Positions 24,398 to 31,302 of a DNA stretch of 39,406 bases are shown here, one piece after another. Source of the stretch: a virus; IMG/VR virus record IMGVR_UViG_3300046665_000758, positions 1 to 39,406 of that record; one strand, written 5' to 3'. The notes under the pieces are model-generated. The model was not told where the DNA came from, did not search any database, and was given only the letters and a program-made list of their open reading frames with translations. The translations under genes were made by a program, and so were the position numbers. Numbering within the stretch: the stretch's first letter is position 1; every line of letters starts with the position of its first letter.

Positions 24398-24676
24398 ATG
24401 AAAATCATCAAACACTACGCGCCGCCCAGCACCGTCGACCTCGAAGCCCTGAAAACCCGGCTCAACAAAACCGGCAATGACATGGCCAATATTGCGGGGC
24501 TATCCGATGGTCGCCAGTGGCGCAAGTACACAGGCGGCGCAAGCCCTCGGGAGGTCAGCGTACAGATGCTATTTTTCATTGCTGCCCGGCTGACGCTGCC
24601 GGAGGATCAGTTAGAGGCGCTGTATGGGGAGATGCGGGCGATGGGGGCTGAGTTGGCGTTTGATGATCAAGCATGA
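24398..24676 (+). CDS. Small HTH-like regulator of unknown target
   Basis: A 92-residue protein with no firm family call. The centre (LKTRLNKTGNDMANIAGLSD, then GRQWRKYTGG and REVSVQMLFFIAARLTLPED) resembles a Cro/XRE-type DNA-binding fold, with a basic recognition segment. The acidic C-terminus is short. A repressor for the palindromic promoter at 24055 is a plausible job because the two sit 300 bases apart, but this is only a guess. Confidence 0.65.
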   Translation: MKIIKHYAPPSTVDLEALKTRLNKTGNDMANIAGLSDGRQWRKYTGGASPREVSVQMLFFIAARLTLPEDQLEALYGEMRAMGAELAFDDQA

Positions 24677-24743
24677 CGAAATGCAGTAAGGAATGTCGAG
24701 CCTCTGAAGTGAAATCTTGGAGCATGCAACCGCCGGAACGTAG

Positions 24744-24785
24744 TTGAAGACTCAGCTACAAAAATGGCATTATGCCATTATTTAT
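24744..24785 (+). promoter_or_regulatory. Candidate promoter with 17-bp palindrome before membrane-protein gene
   Basis: AATGGCAT-T-ATGCCATT (24763-24779) is a perfect 8+1+8 inverted repeat. TTGAAG (24744-24749) and CATTAT, 18 bases later, could be its promoter, with the -10 inside the palindrome. The architecture repeats that at 24055, with another sequence. Confidence 0.45.
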
Positions 24786-24815
24786 ATCACTCATAGGCCG
24801 ATTAAGCAGGTACGC

Positions 24816-25490
24816 ATGATAAGCTTCTACCCCCAGGTCACGGACGCCATTGGCTTTTTACTTGTGCCTCTCTCGATAGTGCTAACGGTGCATGCTAAAT
24901 ATGTTTCAAGTAACTGGAGAAGAATAGCTCTCGCCGTGGCTTCAATTTTCATCACGATCATTGCATTCGGCAGAGCAATTTCCCTGAGTCAAGGATTTGA
25001 GTACTGGGAAGGGCTCGATATCTTTGTACTGATAGCATCAGTTTATAACGCTCCATTTTATCTAGCTACTTTCCTGATATCAACAGGATCCCTATTAAAC
25101 GAAACCTGTAAAGACATCATACACTGGATCAAACACAAAGAAACACGCCAACCTGCACTCGACGATATCAAAATGATTTTTGATGGCGGAAAACAAATAG
25201 GTCTGAGCTTAGCCATAGCTCTATCCTTAAAATCAATACAAGAGCCAATGAGGCAGGATCTTGCATGGAAGGAAAGCACAATTGCTTTAGTTAATTGCAG
25301 CTCCTTACTAATCACTACTTATCTATTGATATTAGGCTATATATGGATCGGATTTAGTTTTAAATCGAAGCCCTCTTCAAAAGTTCTCCACTGGATCAGT
25401 CTATCAACGTTTGGCGGAGTCACGACAACCATCATATACTATCTGGTAAAAACAGATTATAAAAATATCACCTTTAACCCATGGAGTTGA
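24816..25490 (+). CDS. Polytopic membrane protein of unknown function
   Basis: A 224-residue membrane protein using the ATG at 24816; a TTG at 24744 would extend it by 24 residues but crosses the promoter palindrome. About five hydrophobic segments are visible: near residues 8-26 (TDAIGFLLVPLSIVL), 36-54 (RIALAVASIFITIIAFG), 67-88 (GLDIFVLIASVYNAP), 161-182 (SLLITTYLLILGYIWIGF) and 190-210 (LSTFGGVTTTIIYYL). The loop at 95-120 is charged. AT-rich and unlike the phage backbone. It is probably a lysogen-expressed accessory gene; superinfection exclusion is one idea but nothing specific supports it. Confidence 0.75.
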   Translation: MISFYPQVTDAIGFLLVPLSIVLTVHAKYVSSNWRRIALAVASIFITIIAFGRAISLSQGFEYWEGLDIFVLIASVYNAPFYLATFLISTGSLLNETCKDIIHWIKHKETRQPALDDIKMIFDGGKQIGLSLAIALSLKSIQEPMRQDLAWKESTIALVNCSSLLITTYLLILGYIWIGFSFKSKPSSKVLHWISLSTFGGVTTTIIYYLVKTDYKNITFNPWS

Positions 25491-25572
25491 AATCAAAAAA
25501 AACTTAAAACTTGATTGCTGCGAGCTCTAGGCCAGCTCAATCATTTAACGCAATTGACGATCTTATCCGAAA

Positions 25573-25600
25573 AAAAACCCAGCTCATCGGCTGGGTTTTT
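25573..25600. terminator. Bidirectional intrinsic terminator
   Basis: AAAAACCCAGC, six bases, GCTGGGTTTTT. It has A-tract and T-tract on both sides, so it can end the plus-strand membrane-protein transcript and the minus-strand early transcript that passes through the Q-position gene. Confidence 0.85.
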
Positions 25601-25669
25601 AGCGTCTATCCCCAACGAACACAGGAATGACAGGATGGATAGAATTCTGGCTCACTGGCTCACCACCCG

Positions 25670-26212
25670 TCAAGCCACTTCCGAAACCAGAAGCCCTTCC
25701 GCCTCAAGCATATGCTGCGCCTCGATCAACGCCTCATTGACGCCGCTCTCCAGATCCTTGCGAATATCCCGACGCCACCGCTCCTGGGTTTTCACCGGGT
25801 ACGGCTCGTCACTCCAGTTGTCCATGTGATACCAGCCTGCAGGTAATACACGGGTGGAGCGCTTGCCTTCAGCTCCAGCCAACTTCGGCAGCGCCCAGGT
25901 CACCACCGCGCAATGCCGGAAGCGCTCCGGCGCCGGTGAGCGTACCTGCTTAGCCAGTTCGGCAATGGCTGCGTGCTTGCGCTCGGTATGCGTTGAATAC
26001 TTCGCCACCAGCGCCCGCCAGTGCGCCGGGGCAAGCCCTTTATGCAGTCGCCCGAACACCCAGCAGTCGGCCAGGAAAGCCGCCTGTTTGCCACCCACTC
26101 CGGGCTGGCTGGTGCATTGCACTCTGGGCTGAAAATCACACCCGCCTGCGCTGTTGATTGTCTCGGCAGCCAGGGCACGAATCACCGCCGCCACCACGTT
26201 TCGATAGGTCAT
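25670..26212 (-). CDS. Conserved prophage protein at the Q (late antiterminator) position
   Basis: A 180-residue protein. The ATG at 26212 has GGAGG eight bases upstream. It begins TYRNVVAAVIRALAAETINS and contains CWVFGRLHKGLAPAHWRALV, SPAPERFRHCAVVTWALPK and a helical C-terminus (LESGVNEALIEAQHMLEAEG). I do not recognise a named domain. It is the last gene of the leftward early operon before the terminator, where lambdoid phages keep Q-type antiterminators, so a role in late gene activation is possible. The cysteines and tryptophans do not form an obvious zinc finger. Confidence 0.75.
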   Translation of the reverse strand: MTYRNVVAAVIRALAAETINSAGGCDFQPRVQCTSQPGVGGKQAAFLADCWVFGRLHKGLAPAHWRALVAKYSTHTERKHAAIAELAKQVRSPAPERFRHCAVVTWALPKLAGAEGKRSTRVLPAGWYHMDNWSDEPYPVKTQERWRRDIRKDLESGVNEALIEAQHMLEAEGLLVSEVA

Positions 26213-26255
26213 CAAACGCCCCTCCTGCATTCAAAATTTTTATCATCCAACCTGC

Positions 26256-26555
26256 TCATGCGGCGCCCTGCCCTTCACGGATCAAAATGGCCTGGGTCCG
26301 CATAACCGCCTCGGCGTGATAGTACCGGGCAAGGTCCGTATCGATTGTGCGGGTTCGCCGATCGATCTCGTCATGGCAGGCGCTGCACGCCCATGCGCCC
26401 TGAAAATCGTTGGGTTTGAATCCGGTACCGCATGTGCCGGCCATTCGGTAGTGGGCGAGCACGGTGGTCTCCGGGTTGCCGTTGCAGATGCCTGGAATAC
26501 GCACCTGACACTCCCTGCCCCTGGCGGCCCTGGTCAATCGGGTTTGCCTGGCCAT
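26256..26555 (-). CDS. YbcO-like putative nuclease (DUF1364)
   Basis: A 99-residue protein closely matching the E. coli DLP12 prophage YbcO pattern, with the opening RAARGRECQVRIPGICNGNP, the centre HYRMAGTCGTGFKPND and ACSACHDEIDRRT. Conserved Cys and His (C16, C24, H35, C42, C57, C60, H61) suggest an HNH-like metal site. YbcO is a putative nuclease, located in the early region after the replication genes. The ATG at 26555 shares one base with the upstream stop (TGATG). A longer frame upstream is only a shadow of the DUF1367 gene. Confidence 0.85.
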   Translation of the reverse strand: MARQTRLTRAARGRECQVRIPGICNGNPETTVLAHYRMAGTCGTGFKPNDFQGAWACSACHDEIDRRTRTIDTDLARYYHAEAVMRTQAILIREGQGAA

Positions 26556-27142
26556 CACGCAAAGCCCCCCATCTGCTCCGCCGCGCTCAGGGCGTCGTGC
26601 TCGGTCTCGAAGTGCGCCGACAGCACCAGTCGCCAGCAGGCGTTGAACACGTCGCGATACAGCGGCTCGAACGCGGACTCGTCCATGTGCGCCCAACTGA
26701 TCGACTTGGCTTCCTTGCGGATCCCCTCGGGCGTTTGCACCAGGTGGAAATGCCCGGCCTCGATGGTCACCCACTCCCGGAACGCCTCGCGGCTCTTCTC
26801 GACAACGGGATAGCGCTGGGCCCGGGCCTGTTCCAAGCCTTCGATGTACGCCGCCACCGCCTGGGACAGTTGCCCCGGCTTGCCGCTCTGCGCCTCGAAG
26901 TACCGCGCCAGCCCACGGATACCACGCAGTTCCTGACGCGGTACCAGGCCGCCGACCGGCTCCCAGTAATCCCAGGCCAGATCGAGCATGGCGAAAAACT
27001 TGCCGTGAAAACGCGGGTTACGCATCCGGGCGAATTTGCCGTGAATCACCTGGCCCAACTTCCATTTCTGGCATTGCTCGCGGTCTGCCTCGGTGGCCGG
27101 TACCAGACCTTGCGGCGTTCGGATCAACGCGACCTCAGCCAT
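26555..27142 (-). CDS. DUF1367 family protein
   Basis: A 195-residue protein from the ATG at 27142 (MAEVALIRTP). It has the DUF1367 pattern: KLGQVIHGKFARMRNPRFHG, KFFAMLDLAWDYWEPVGG and the C-terminal MDESAFEPLYRDVFNACWRL. The role of this family is unknown; members sit in lambdoid early operons near recombination and nuclease genes, and it lies here between the P-like and YbcO-like genes. GGAGG is found upstream in a longer spacing. Residues before MAEV in the longer frame look unnatural and were excluded. Confidence 0.8.
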   Translation of the reverse strand: MAEVALIRTPQGLVPATEADREQCQKWKLGQVIHGKFARMRNPRFHGKFFAMLDLAWDYWEPVGGLVPRQELRGIRGLARYFEAQSGKPGQLSQAVAAYIEGLEQARAQRYPVVEKSREAFREWVTIEAGHFHLVQTPEGIRKEAKSISWAHMDESAFEPLYRDVFNACWRLVLSAHFETEHDALSAAEQMGGFA

Positions 27143-27875
27143 GATGCACCCCCCTCCCACGATCCCGCCGGATGTTGAGCGTTGCCAGCAACATGGCGCG
27201 GGCCGACGTCGGATTCGCGGGAATGCCCTGCGCATGCACCAGTGCCTCGGCCTGCTTGTGGGAGTGTTCGAGCTGAATCTGCTCTCGCGGGCGAGCGCTG
27301 TCGTGACCAATGCCATGGGCAATGCGACCATCCAACGGCTGCCCGTTCTGCGCACGACGGATGACAATGGCGTAATTGCGCTCGAAGCGCTGGCGCAACG
27401 CCTTGTCACCGTCATGGGCGGTTTTCAGGTCGAACAGGCTGGTAGCTTCGGCGGCAATGCGTACGCCGTGATGGGTGTAACTGCCCATCAGCGCCTCCAG
27501 CCAAGCGTCAGCCTCGTCCGGTAGCCCCATGTCGGCGGGCGTTGGTGCACACCACGCGACGAATGTGCCGACACTGGGGATGAAATCCTTGGCCGACTTT
27601 CGCGCAGCACGAAAGCCAAAGGCCAGTTGAGTGTCCGAATCAATTCCGCCCTGGATAAACCCGGCGATCCATTCGCGCTTGGCGGCCTGCAGCGCCAGGT
27701 CATCCGGCCATGCCACGCGCCATGCCGGGAAAATTCCCATGAGCTTGGTGAATACAGTGTTGACCAGCCGTGCGGTTTGTTCGTCGACCTTGATCGGTGC
27801 CATCTCGAAGGGCGTCGGTACCGGCATGGCCGATTCCCGGGTAAGGGTGCGGGTAATTGCGCTGATTTTTCTCAC
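27135..27875 (-). CDS. Replication protein P-like
   Basis: A 246-residue lambda P-type protein, which recruits the host helicase to the origin. The domain is recognised by VNTVFTKLMGIFPAWRVAWP, AAKREWIAGFIQGGIDSDTQ and FGFRAARKSAKDFIPSVGTF. The start is GTG at 27875, overlapping the initiator gene stop (GTGA), with GAGGAG eight bases upstream, so translation is coupled to the initiator as for lambda O and P. The C-terminal 60 residues are polar. Confidence in family is good. Confidence 0.85.
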   Translation of the reverse strand: MRKISAITRTLTRESAMPVPTPFEMAPIKVDEQTARLVNTVFTKLMGIFPAWRVAWPDDLALQAAKREWIAGFIQGGIDSDTQLAFGFRAARKSAKDFIPSVGTFVAWCAPTPADMGLPDEADAWLEALMGSYTHHGVRIAAEATSLFDLKTAHDGDKALRQRFERNYAIVIRRAQNGQPLDGRIAHGIGHDSARPREQIQLEHSHKQAEALVHAQGIPANPTSARAMLLATLNIRRDRGRGVHHG

Positions 27876-28669
27876 AGGATTTGCTCCTCAGCCCAGGAAA
27901 TGTCGTTGAAGTCAGGTGCGCGAGCTCCCGTCCGTGGCGGGCCCGTCAGCCTGCGGTTGGCGTCCTCCTGGGCCTTGAGCATCCAGGTTCGCCACGTGGC
28001 CTCCCAGTCGGCCTTGGTGCCGCCGCTACCGCGCCAGTAGTTCACGAATTTCTCGGATTCCAGCGTCAGGTTCACGGCCGGCGCCCGGTCCGACGCCCAC
28101 AGGCGCATGTCGCCGGTGACATTGAACGGGTCAGGCAAACGGGATTTTGATTTGCGCTTGGGCACCGGCTTACCCGGTGTGTCAGGGGGATCTTCGCTTG
28201 GCGATTCGTCAAGCGCAGGGGGACTAAGGGGGTATATATCTTCTTCTGTATCTGTATCTTTATTCGTTGAATTTCGTTGCAACGGAATTTCAACGGTCGT
28301 TGAACGGTCGTTGGTTTCCCGTTGGCCTTGCGCTAGCTTTCTGTTCTTTTTCGCCTCGGCAGAGGCCTTTCCGGCATCACTTTTCTGTTTCTTCGAGGAG
28401 TGCACCAGCTCAAGGTCACGCTCGATACGTTCGTGCGTCCACATCTCACCGTCATCGTTGAAAAACTCTTTCAACGAAGCTTCAACGGAAATCCAACGGT
28501 CGTTGGAAAGCCGCGCAATCCGGGCCAATCGCGAAGTGGGAATCGGCTTGCCGGTCTGCCAATAATTGAAAATCAGCAGGAGATAGGCGCCATGCTCCTC
28601 GGTGGTCAGGTGCATGGTGTCGGCCAGGTAATCGGCGACATACAGTTGAATGTACGGGAGAGCGGCCAT
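27872..28669 (-). CDS. Replication initiator (DUF1376, O-like)
   Basis: A 265-residue protein. The N-terminal 90 residues are a DUF1376 domain (YIQLYVADYLADTMHLTTEE, GAYLLLIFNYWQTGKPIPTS), a winged-helix-like fold of primosome or initiator proteins. The centre (about 105-190) is a low-complexity linker with many Ser, Asp, Pro, Lys. The C-terminal part has KFVNYWRGSGG and ADWEATWRTWMLKA, a DnaT-like motif. It is coupled to the P-like gene. The gene contains two clusters of CGTTG iterons and so may carry the origin, as lambda O does. Confidence 0.8.
   Translation of the reverse strand: MAALPYIQLYVADYLADTMHLTTEEHGAYLLLIFNYWQTGKPIPTSRLARIARLSNDRWISVEASLKEFFNDDGEMWTHERIERDLELVHSSKKQKSDAGKASAEAKKNRKLAQGQRETNDRSTTVEIPLQRNSTNKDTDTEEDIYPLSPPALDESPSEDPPDTPGKPVPKRKSKSRLPDPFNVTGDMRLWASDRAPAVNLTLESEKFVNYWRGSGGTKADWEATWRTWMLKAQEDANRRLTGPPRTGARAPDFNDISWAEEQIL
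28265..28505. other. Candidate replication origin: phased CGTTG iterons
   Basis: Twelve copies of CGTTG or its complement CAACG lie in 241 bases inside the initiator gene. Copies start at 28265, 28275, 28280, 28291, 28298, 28309, 28320, and at 28456, 28472, 28483, 28494, 28501. Several series are spaced by exactly 11 bases (28280/28291; 28298/28309/28320; 28472/28483/28494). The arrangement CAACG-GT-CGTTG appears twice, at 28291-28302 and 28494-28505. Helical phasing is typical of initiator-binding iterons. Confidence 0.6.
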
Positions 28670-28672
28670 GGC

Positions 28673-28981
28673 TCAGTCCCACTCCAACTGGTGAACGCCC
28701 TCGATCTGCTCCATATGCAGCTTGGCCATGTGCAGATACGCGGCGATATCCCGTTCCCTGAAACACCGGGCATCCGTGGGCACCACCTTCAAATCGAGCA
28801 CAGCAATCAGGTCGCAGAGATACACCAGCTTTTCCGGTTTTAAACGGCTGATCGTCGCTTCATCGCAGTCCATTGCACGCGCCACCGGTGCGCCACCAAT
28901 GGATGCAAGACGCTGCAATAGAACCGAATAGTTCTTGCGAGACCTTTCGGCCTGCTCATGGCTTAATTTAGGTGTTGGCAT
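28673..28981 (-). CDS. CII-like transcriptional activator
   Basis: A 102-residue protein of the lambda CII type: SVLLQRLASIGGAPVARAMD, the helix-turn-helix with CDEATISRLKPEKL and LIAVLDLKVVP align in order with CII. It is expected to activate repressor and integrase promoters on infection. It lies between the Cro-position gene and the initiator gene, the cro-cII-O order. No matching CII direct-repeat site (TTGC, six bases, TTGC) was found by eye near cI or int. Confidence 0.75.
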   Translation of the reverse strand: MPTPKLSHEQAERSRKNYSVLLQRLASIGGAPVARAMDCDEATISRLKPEKLVYLCDLIAVLDLKVVPTDARCFRERDIAAYLHMAKLHMEQIEGVHQLEWD

Positions 28982-28983
28982 AG

Positions 28984-29220
28984 TCAGGCCGCACCCTTCA
29001 GGACTTTTTTCGCCAAAGACACAAGGTCGGGCCTAAGTCCTGCAATGGTGATGCTTCCCTCTGAAGCATCTTGCAGACGCTCACCAAGCTCCGCTGACGC
29101 TTTGCGATGACCGCCAGCGAGTTGCCATAAATGGCCGACGGTGGTGCCGGCCTCCAGTGCTACACGCTCGCGCTCAGCGGTCGGTGTTTTCGCCAACCAA
29201 TCGCGTAAGTGGTCATTCAT
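28984..29220 (-). CDS. Cro-position small DNA-binding protein
   Basis: A 78-residue protein, first gene of the leftward early operon. Its sequence (WLAKTPTAERERVALEAGTT, VGHLWQLAGGHRKASAELGE) has a helix-turn-helix near residues 18-45, in line with a YdaS/Cro-type repressor. It is divergent from cI and would bind the same operators. GAGGAGAAC lies upstream of the ATG, and the pR promoter listed separately is about 30 bases away. Confidence 0.75.
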   Translation of the reverse strand: MNDHLRDWLAKTPTAERERVALEAGTTVGHLWQLAGGHRKASAELGERLQDASEGSITIAGLRPDLVSLAKKVLKGAA

Positions 29221-29248
29221 AAAAATGTTCTCCTCGATACCTCAGGAG

Positions 29249-29277
29249 AATTTAGCTTAGCGCTAATTTATCAGCAA
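29249..29277 (-). promoter_or_regulatory. pR promoter of the leftward early operon
   Basis: On the minus strand TTGCTG (29277-29272), 17 bases, TAAATT (29254-29249). The -10 matches that of the pL promoter exactly and overlaps a repressor operator (29251-29267). Transcription would start about 20 bases before the Cro-position ATG. Confidence 0.7.
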
Positions 29278-29316
29278 GGAAAATTTAGCTATGAGGACAT
29301 TTAGCAGGAAGCTAAA
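29251..29316. promoter_or_regulatory. oR: repressor operators between cro and cI
   Basis: Two 17-bp sites fit TTTAGC-N5-GCTAAA: 29251-29267 (TTTAGC-TTAGC-GCTAAT) and 29300-29316 (TTTAGC-AGGAA-GCTAAA). A half-site TTTAGC is at 29284-29289. The same consensus appears on the other side of cI. Confidence 0.75.
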
Positions 29317-29335
29317 CAATGGCATTCTGAAATCC

Positions 29336-30046
29336 ATGGACATATATGAAATCAGAAAACTGAATTTGCTCAAGCTCATCGGCAGCCAGAAAAAGGCGTC
29401 ATGCGCGGAACGCTGGGGCATGAGCCCCGCGCATTTGAGTCAAATTCTTTCAGCCAAAACCTCAAAGAACCTTGGGGACGATGTTGCCCGCAGAATTGAA
29501 ACCCTTCAGGGGCTTCCTCATGGCTGGCTTGATACGTTGCAGGAAACACTCGATGAGAAACAATCCATCGACGTTGAAGGTTTGCCCGCCCCACTGGCAC
29601 AGAAAATAAAAAGTTACAGGCCTGTCATAGACGTTGAACGGTATGCCGTTGCAGGATCTATGGGTCCAGGTGCAGAACCGCCTGAAATGAACATGGTGGT
29701 TGAGCATATGAGGTTGGATGCAGGCTGGGTTCGACAGAACCTTGTCTTTACGTCCATCAATAATCTGAAGCTCATTTCCGGGCGCGGCGACAGTATGGCC
29801 CCTACCATCAGGCACGGCGATGCCCTGTTGGTTGACGTCGGTGTCACAAGTGTCGAATCGGATGCTATCTACTTTTTCCAGATGCGTGGGCAGCTTCATG
29901 TGAAGCGTATTCAACGCAATCTGGATGGCCTGACCATTATTTCGGACAATAAACAGTACGAAAAGATTGAGGTTCCGGGCGATCGAGAGGGCGACATTAC
30001 TGTACTGGCGCAGATCATTTATTGGTGGACCGGGCGAAGCTTCTAA
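29336..30046 (+). CDS. CI-type phage repressor with S24 peptidase domain
   Basis: A 236-residue repressor, starting from the ATG at 29336; an ATG at 29291 would read through the operator 29300-29316 and is less likely. Residues about 20-60 are the helix-turn-helix (RWGMSPAHLSQILSAKTSKN). The C-terminal domain has S24/LexA autopeptidase motifs: serine in GRGDSMAPTIRHGD (Ser153) and lysine in LHVKRIQR (Lys190), 37 residues apart as in LexA. A cleavage site Ala106-Gly107 (AVAG) is likely. It should be induced by RecA. No strong ribosome site is present, as in lambda pRM. Confidence 0.9.
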   Translation: MDIYEIRKLNLLKLIGSQKKASCAERWGMSPAHLSQILSAKTSKNLGDDVARRIETLQGLPHGWLDTLQETLDEKQSIDVEGLPAPLAQKIKSYRPVIDVERYAVAGSMGPGAEPPEMNMVVEHMRLDAGWVRQNLVFTSINNLKLISGRGDSMAPTIRHGDALLVDVGVTSVESDAIYFFQMRGQLHVKRIQRNLDGLTIISDNKQYEKIEVPGDREGDITVLAQIIYWWTGRSF

Positions 30047-30180
30047 GCGTCGCGGGTAAGACCTGACACGTCAGGAAGGGTGAGGGACGACAGCCCTCAA
30101 GGTAAAAATGAAGGAGTCATGCATGGCCCAGCGGCCCGTCTCAATACGTTGAACACTTGAGTTGAAGTATTCACATCCAA
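30047..30180 (+). ncRNA. Possible structured RNA downstream of cI
   Basis: Two hairpins stand between the cI stop and the terminator: CCTGA-CACG-TCAGG near 30061-30074 and TGAGGG-ACGACAG-CCCTCA near 30080-30098, followed by an A-rich stretch and AAGGAG. Three GGA motifs are present. A nine-codon frame (starting near 30123) follows AAGGAG. It could be the 3' part of the cI mRNA or a small RNA. No promoter was recognised. Confidence 0.25.
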
Positions 30181-30210
30181 AGCCCGGCCCAGCGCCGGGC
30201 TTTTTTTTTG
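30178..30210 (+). terminator. Strong intrinsic terminator after cI
   Basis: AAAGCCCGGC, five bases, GCCGGGCTTT followed by further T in an uninterrupted tract. It ends the cI transcript before the pL region. Confidence 0.85.
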
Positions 30211-30285
30211 CCAGCACATCCCCTCCTCCAAATCCCTGCAGCTATTTCATGGAGCCCACGGCTCCACAATCCGCGCGACCAAGAA

Positions 30286-30349
30286 TTTACTCATCAGCTA
30301 AATTTAATTTAGCCTTAGGCTATTGACTGAAAATTAGCTTGAAGCTAAA
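30286..30349. promoter_or_regulatory. oL: three repressor operators before pL
   Basis: Three 17-bp sites fit the same consensus as oR: 30286-30302 (TTTACT-CATCA-GCTAAA), 30308-30324 (TTTAGC-CTTAG-GCTATT) and 30333-30349 (ATTAGC-TTGAA-GCTAAA), 22 and 25 bases apart. They overlap the -35 and -10 of pL. Confidence 0.75.
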
Positions 30350-30351
30350 TT
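30323..30351 (+). promoter_or_regulatory. pL promoter of the rightward operon
   Basis: TTGACT (30323-30328), 17 bases, TAAATT (30346-30351). The -35 touches operator 30308-30324 and the -10 lies in operator 30333-30349, so repressor would block it. It drives csrA' to the integrase. Confidence 0.75.
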
Positions 30352-30564
30352 TACTCCATCGAAGCGCAACACACTGCGCAACGATGGGCCACTGGCCCAC
30401 CACACGACTGGTGAAGCCGCCAGATAGCACGGGGTCAGCGAAGTGGCCTCCCAGCCCCGAAAGGGACCGACTGGAGCCAAGTTCTTTAAGCAGGACGGAA
30501 TGACCGCTTTCACTGGCAGACCTTCGCGAGAGGGTCTGACGGGAAATCAACCCAGGAGGAAACC
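30352..30564 (+). other. Long structured leader before csrA'
   Basis: About 210 bases hold several inverted repeats: GCGCA-ACACAC-TGCGC (near 30364-30379), TGGGCCA-C-TGGCCCA (30385-30399) and CAGACC...GGTCTG shortly before the gene. GTTCTTTAAG near 30481 resembles the antitermination boxA (GCTCTTTA). A nut- or put-like antitermination element is possible. No gene is seen. Confidence 0.4.
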
Positions 30565-30752
30565 ATGTTGATACTCACCCGCAACGTCGGCGAAACCATC
30601 CGCATCAATGACGACATCGTCGTGACCATCCTCGACGTACAAGGCAAACAGGTACGCATCGGCATCACCGCCCCGAGGATGTGCCGGTCCATCGTGAAGA
30701 AATCTACCGCCGCATCCAGGCCCAGCTCAACACACCTGGTAATGCGGCATAG
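30565..30752 (+). pseudogene. csrA: csrA/rsmA homologue broken by a one-base deletion
   Basis: The first 38 residues follow CsrA/Rsm[21 protein letters not shown], then [12 protein letters not shown]. After GCC-CC at 30670-30674 the frame is lost. In the -1 frame the CsrA C-terminus continues precisely ([15 protein letters not shown]) and stops at 30750-30752, giving 62 residues, the usual CsrA length. One more C in the C4 tract (30671-30674) would restore it. CsrA binds GGA motifs in mRNA leaders and regulates translation. AGGAGG precedes the ATG. A natural contraction, a sequencing error, or programmed slippage are alternatives. Confidence 0.8.
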
Positions 30753-30818
30753 CTGTCAGCCTTCGACACAAACCCGCACACGCGCCATTCACCCACCCGG
30801 CTCCCGCAGGAGGCAACC

Positions 30819-31247
30819 ATGAACGCAAAATCGGCAGCACAACTGAATTACGACCACGCACTGCCTCTGCAGGCAGATGACTATCTGGAAACCACAGACG
30901 GCCAACAATGGCTGACCGAGGCCATCGACGACCTGATGCACCGACGCAATATCACCGCGCCGAACGCAGTCGGTAAGGATCGGCTACTGGTCAGCTACAA
31001 CCGACTGACCGACATACTGTTTGACCACCTGGCCTCTCGGGTCGACCCCGCCCATTGCATCGAACAGATCCTGATCGAACTGATGCGCCGCGGTGAAACC
31101 GAAAACCTGCATCACCTGGCCCTCAGAGCCATCGGAGGCGAAACCGTCATCAGCGACCTGGCCACCGTCCTGCTATCTCGCTGCGCCAATAACTACCGGG
31201 ACGCCAGACGCGAAAGCGACCGCATCGAAGCGCAATGCGGCTTTTGA
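30819..31247 (+). CDS. Phage protein of unknown function
   Basis: A 142-residue, mostly helical soluble protein without recognised domain. It contains [40 protein letters not shown] and [26 protein letters not shown] precedes the ATG. The gene lies in the pL operon before small genes and the recombination pair, where lambdoid phages keep host-modifying genes. Its composition matches the phage, so it is probably a backbone early gene. Confidence 0.75.
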   Translation: MNAKSAAQLNYDHALPLQADDYLETTDGQQWLTEAIDDLMHRRNITAPNAVGKDRLLVSYNRLTDILFDHLASRVDPAHCIEQILIELMRRGETENLHHLALRAIGGETVISDLATVLLSRCANNYRDARRESDRIEAQCGF

Positions 31248-31302
31248 TCACGATCACTTACCTTCGTCGATATCGGGAAATGCGGCGACACGGGAGGCTG
31301 TA

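Noticed and set aside
28265-28505. CRISPR array
   Set aside because: The repeats are only five bases with 11-base phasing inside a gene, which fits iterons and not CRISPR repeats and spacers.
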